Source: Thiotrichaceae bacterium
Lineage (GTDB): Bacteria; Pseudomonadota; Gammaproteobacteria; Thiotrichales; Thiotrichaceae
NCBI GenBank assembly: GCA_027008885.1
Contig: JALVDQ010000414.1
Location: 1-7,537 of the forward strand
Direction of reading: 5' to 3'
DNA length: 7,537 bases
In this document: positions 5,933 through 7,537 of the stretch, piece after piece
Numbering within the stretch: the stretch's first letter is position 1
Layout: every line of letters starts with the position of its first letter
The notes under the pieces: generated by a model
The model's database searches: none
The model's input: the letters and a program-made list of their open reading frames with translations, nothing else
Told to the model about the DNA's origin: nothing
Program-made: the position numbers and the translations under genes

Positions 5933-6601
5933 ATGACTGACTTCCTAAGCAATATTTTAACTTTTCCTACCCTGTTTTACACTGGCTTGCTCGGCTTGAC
6001 CCTGCTCTACTGGCTCTCATCCATGATAGGCATTGCTGACTTTGATTTTGATGCGGCTGATATGAATCTGGATGGCGTTGATCTGGACGGAATCGATGCA
6101 GAGGCATCAGGCAGCACGGATATTGCCGAATCCTCCGGCTTTTTAAACAAGTTCAAACTGGATGGCATACCGCTGACCATTAGCCTGTCGTTTGTGATTT
6201 TTTCGTCATGGATTCTGAGTTTTTTACTGGTCAATTATTATCAGGATAAAATTGTCGAAGACTGGTTAAAAGTCTTTATCGGGATTTGGGTTATTTTACT
6301 TGCGCCTGTTGTTAGCATTCCGCTTGTTGGCGTTCTGCTAAGCCCTTTAAAGCCGGTTTTCAAAAGATTCAGAGAAGAAGCCGAAGGCAGAAAAGCTGGT
6401 TCACTGGTCGGTCATTCAGCTACCGTTCGCACAGACAAGGTTACCATGACGTTTGGTGACGCTGATCTTGATCACGAAGGATCCAGCCTGATCCTGAAAA
6501 TTCGTGCAGAAGAGCCGAATGAACTAAAACGGGGGGATAAAATAATCATTACCAAATACCTCCCCGATGAACATATTTATATGGTTAGACGCTCGGTTTA
6601 A
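5933..6601 (+). CDS. yqiJ: YqiJ/NfeD-like membrane protein with C-terminal OB-fold
   Basis: The 222-residue product has the layout of YqiJ-family partners of flotillins. One membrane helix lies near the N-terminus (about 12-33). A very acidic loop follows (35-65), dense in Asp with DMNLDGVDLDGID, which has an EF-hand-like D-x-x-x-D spacing. Two more helices are at about 80-102 and 112-137. A basic turn (KPVFKRFREEAEGRK) leads to a soluble domain of about 65 residues (155-222) with GSLVGHSATVRTDKV, LILKIRAEE and LKRGDKIIITKYL, the usual pattern of an NfeD-type OB-fold. Known of the family: YqiJ is encoded next to the SPFH protein YqiK, and NfeD-like proteins bind SPFH proteins at the membrane. 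Here the next gene is indeed an SPFH protein. ATG 5933 has no clear Shine-Dalgarno sequence, but an in-frame TAA at 5915-5917 prevents a longer start on ATG. Confidence 0.8.
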   Translation: MTDFLSNILTFPTLFYTGLLGLTLLYWLSSMIGIADFDFDAADMNLDGVDLDGIDAEASGSTDIAESSGFLNKFKLDGIPLTISLSFVIFSSWILSFLLVNYYQDKIVEDWLKVFIGIWVILLAPVVSIPLVGVLLSPLKPVFKRFREEAEGRKAGSLVGHSATVRTDKVTMTFGDADLDHEGSSLILKIRAEEPNELKRGDKIIITKYLPDEHIYMVRRSV

Positions 6602-6670
6602 CGGGTCAACAAGCATTAAACAATGAACCATCAAACTAAAATAATGGTCTGACAATAATTAAAATTAACC

Positions 6671-6829
6671 GCAACTACTCAGTATAAATTTATATAAAAA
6701 ATCAATTAGTTATTATTTTGTAGGGTCGGTGGAGTTTACGCAACCGACCAGATTTAAGCCTGGATTATGGTCGGTTTCGCAAAGCTACACCGACCCTACC
6801 AATAAGATCTAAATACGCTGAGTAGTTAC
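6671..6829. repeat. Nested palindromic REP/MITE-like element
   Basis: Three levels of inverted repeat share one centre. Outer ends: AACTACTCAG (6673-6682) and CTGAGTAGTT (6818-6827). Middle: GTAGGGTCGGTG (6720-6731) and CACCGACCCTAC (6788-6799), a perfect 12-bp pair. Inner: AACCGACCA (6742-6750) and TGGTCGGTT (6768-6776). Each half is also a hairpin in its own right (GGTCGGT with ACCGACC around a 12- or 13-base loop), so the core looks like two REP units placed head to head. The outer pair, with partly matching bases on both sides, looks like the ends of a small mobile element carrying or flanking the REP pair. Confidence 0.75.
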
Positions 6830-6843
6830 AAACTATACCGCAC

Positions 6844-6850
6844 AGAAGGG
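6844..6850 (+). promoter_or_regulatory. Ribosome binding site of the flotillin gene
   Basis: AGAAGGG sits 8 bases ahead of the ATG at 6859. It is one of only two clear Shine-Dalgarno sequences in the window, the other being AGGAG at 454-458 before hupE, and it fixes this start. Confidence 0.65.
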
Positions 6851-6858
6851 AAAACATT

Positions 6859-7537
6859 ATGGGAAGCACACTCACTATTTTCACACTGGTCATTATTGCC
6901 ATTATTATATTTCTGGTAATCGCAATTCTGGTTGCCTTTAATAAATTCTATGTCAAAGTGCCACAAGGCTGGGCTTTGATTGTTAATGACACCTCAAGCA
7001 CACCTAAGGTCAAGTTTACTGGCGGTATTGTCTGGCCAGTCATCAATAAAAAAGAATTAATGAAAATTTCATTGATTACACTTGAAGTTGATCGTAAAAA
7101 CAAAGACGGCTTGATCTGTAAGGATAATATCCGTGCTGATATTACCGTTGCCTTTTATTTGCGCGTTAATGAAACACAGGAAGATGTCTTAAAAGTTGCA
7201 AAATCGATTGGTGTTGATCGTGCTTCAGACCGTGAAGCAGTGCATGAGCTATTCAATGCAAAATTCTCCGAGGCTCTGAAAACAGTGGGCAAGAATATGG
7301 ATTTTGTTGATCTGTTTGAAAACCGCATTGGCTTTCGTGATCGCATTATCGAGGTTATCGGCAATGACCTGAACGGTTATGTGCTTGAAGATGTAGCGAT
7401 TGATTATCTTGAGCAAACGCCAATGAACCACCTTGATCCCAACAATATTCTGGATGCAGAAGGTATACGCAAGATAACCGAATTGACTGCCGTACAGCAC
7501 GTTCATACCAATGAGCTTTCACGTAATGAAGAGTTGG
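6859..7537 (+). CDS. yqiK: Flotillin/SPFH-domain protein, YqiK-like, 3' end cut by window edge
   Basis: The frame is open from ATG 6859 to the right edge, 226 codons so far, against more than 500 in full-length YqiK-type proteins. Residues 4-27 form one N-terminal membrane anchor (LTIFTLVIIAIIIFLVIAIL). Then comes KFYVKVPQGWALIVND, the usual opening of an SPFH/Band 7 domain (about 30-200), with GGIVWPVINKKELMKISLITLEVD, KDNIRADITVAFYLRVNET and a helix KFSEALKTVGK. The stretch LEDVAIDYLEQTPMNHLDPNNILDAEGIRKI (about 176-206) is typical of YqiK/flotillin proteins just before the long coiled coil, which begins at the cut. Flotillins assemble into large membrane-bound oligomers linked to membrane order, and NfeD-like proteins are their partners. 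The upstream YqiJ-like gene supports this. The C-terminal region cannot be judged. Confidence 0.9.
   Translation, partial: MGSTLTIFTLVIIAIIIFLVIAILVAFNKFYVKVPQGWALIVNDTSSTPKVKFTGGIVWPVINKKELMKISLITLEVDRKNKDGLICKDNIRADITVAFYLRVNETQEDVLKVAKSIGVDRASDREAVHELFNAKFSEALKTVGKNMDFVDLFENRIGFRDRIIEVIGNDLNGYVLEDVAIDYLEQTPMNHLDPNNILDAEGIRKITELTAVQHVHTNELSRNEEL

Larger units (their letters stand above)
6602..6858. other. 257-bp spacer between yqiJ and yqiK homologues
   Basis: No gene is seen. Most of it (6671-6829) is the palindromic element listed separately. The first 70 bases are AT-rich with no convincing terminator. Near the end, TATACC (6834-6839) could be a weak -10 for the flotillin gene, but no good -35 lies 17 bp upstream. 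Confidence 0.5.

Noticed and set aside
7155..7506. Minus-strand open frames near the right edge
   Set aside because: They lie opposite the flotillin gene, whose frame is open to the edge with clear SPFH motifs.

Overview
The window looks like a stretch of gammaproteobacterial chromosome, moderately AT-rich. The best evidence is a full-length RapA (SWI2/SNF2 ATPase bound to RNA polymerase), a family typical of Gammaproteobacteria, together with a YqiJ/YqiK-type membrane pair. The genus cannot be read from the sequence.

Layout from left to right. A HupE/UreJ-like integral membrane gene runs off the left edge on the minus strand (1-277). Facing away from it is a complete hupE-type gene (466-1074, +). 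An 87-bp near-palindromic, MITE-like element lies between the two. Next comes a gene-poor 338-bp stretch (1075-1412) with several repeats. A damaged toxin-antitoxin module follows on the minus strand: a complete HTH antitoxin-like gene (1413-1787) and the 53-codon remnant of what looks like a TumE/DUF6516-type toxin (1789-1950). The remnant begins 21 bp after the stop codon of rapA (1972-4866, -). Upstream of rapA is a 267-bp spacer with its promoter, structured sequence that may be a group II intron tail, and a possible terminator for the next gene. That gene is a small SAM-dependent methyltransferase of the phospholipid N-methyltransferase-like type (5134-5775, -). From a shared intergenic region, a YqiJ/NfeD-like membrane protein with a C-terminal OB-fold (5933-6601, +) is transcribed the other way. 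Its partner, a flotillin/SPFH gene (6859 to the right edge, +), follows after a 257-bp spacer that holds a nested palindromic REP/MITE-like element.

How the genes relate. The two HupE-like proteins probably concern nickel or cobalt uptake. RapA recycles RNA polymerase. The YqiJ and YqiK homologues should form one membrane complex. The antitoxin seems to have outlived its toxin. It has a possible private promoter, inside the toxin remnant, overlapped by an 18-bp perfect palindrome.

The most unusual structural signal is a 32-bp repeat (31/32 identical) present in inverted orientation at 1091-1122 and 4872-4903. It brackets the rapA and toxin-antitoxin block and forms the rapA leader. I did not find a clearly new multi-gene system. 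The candidates are the bracketed block, the decayed toxin-antitoxin pair and the structured repeats.
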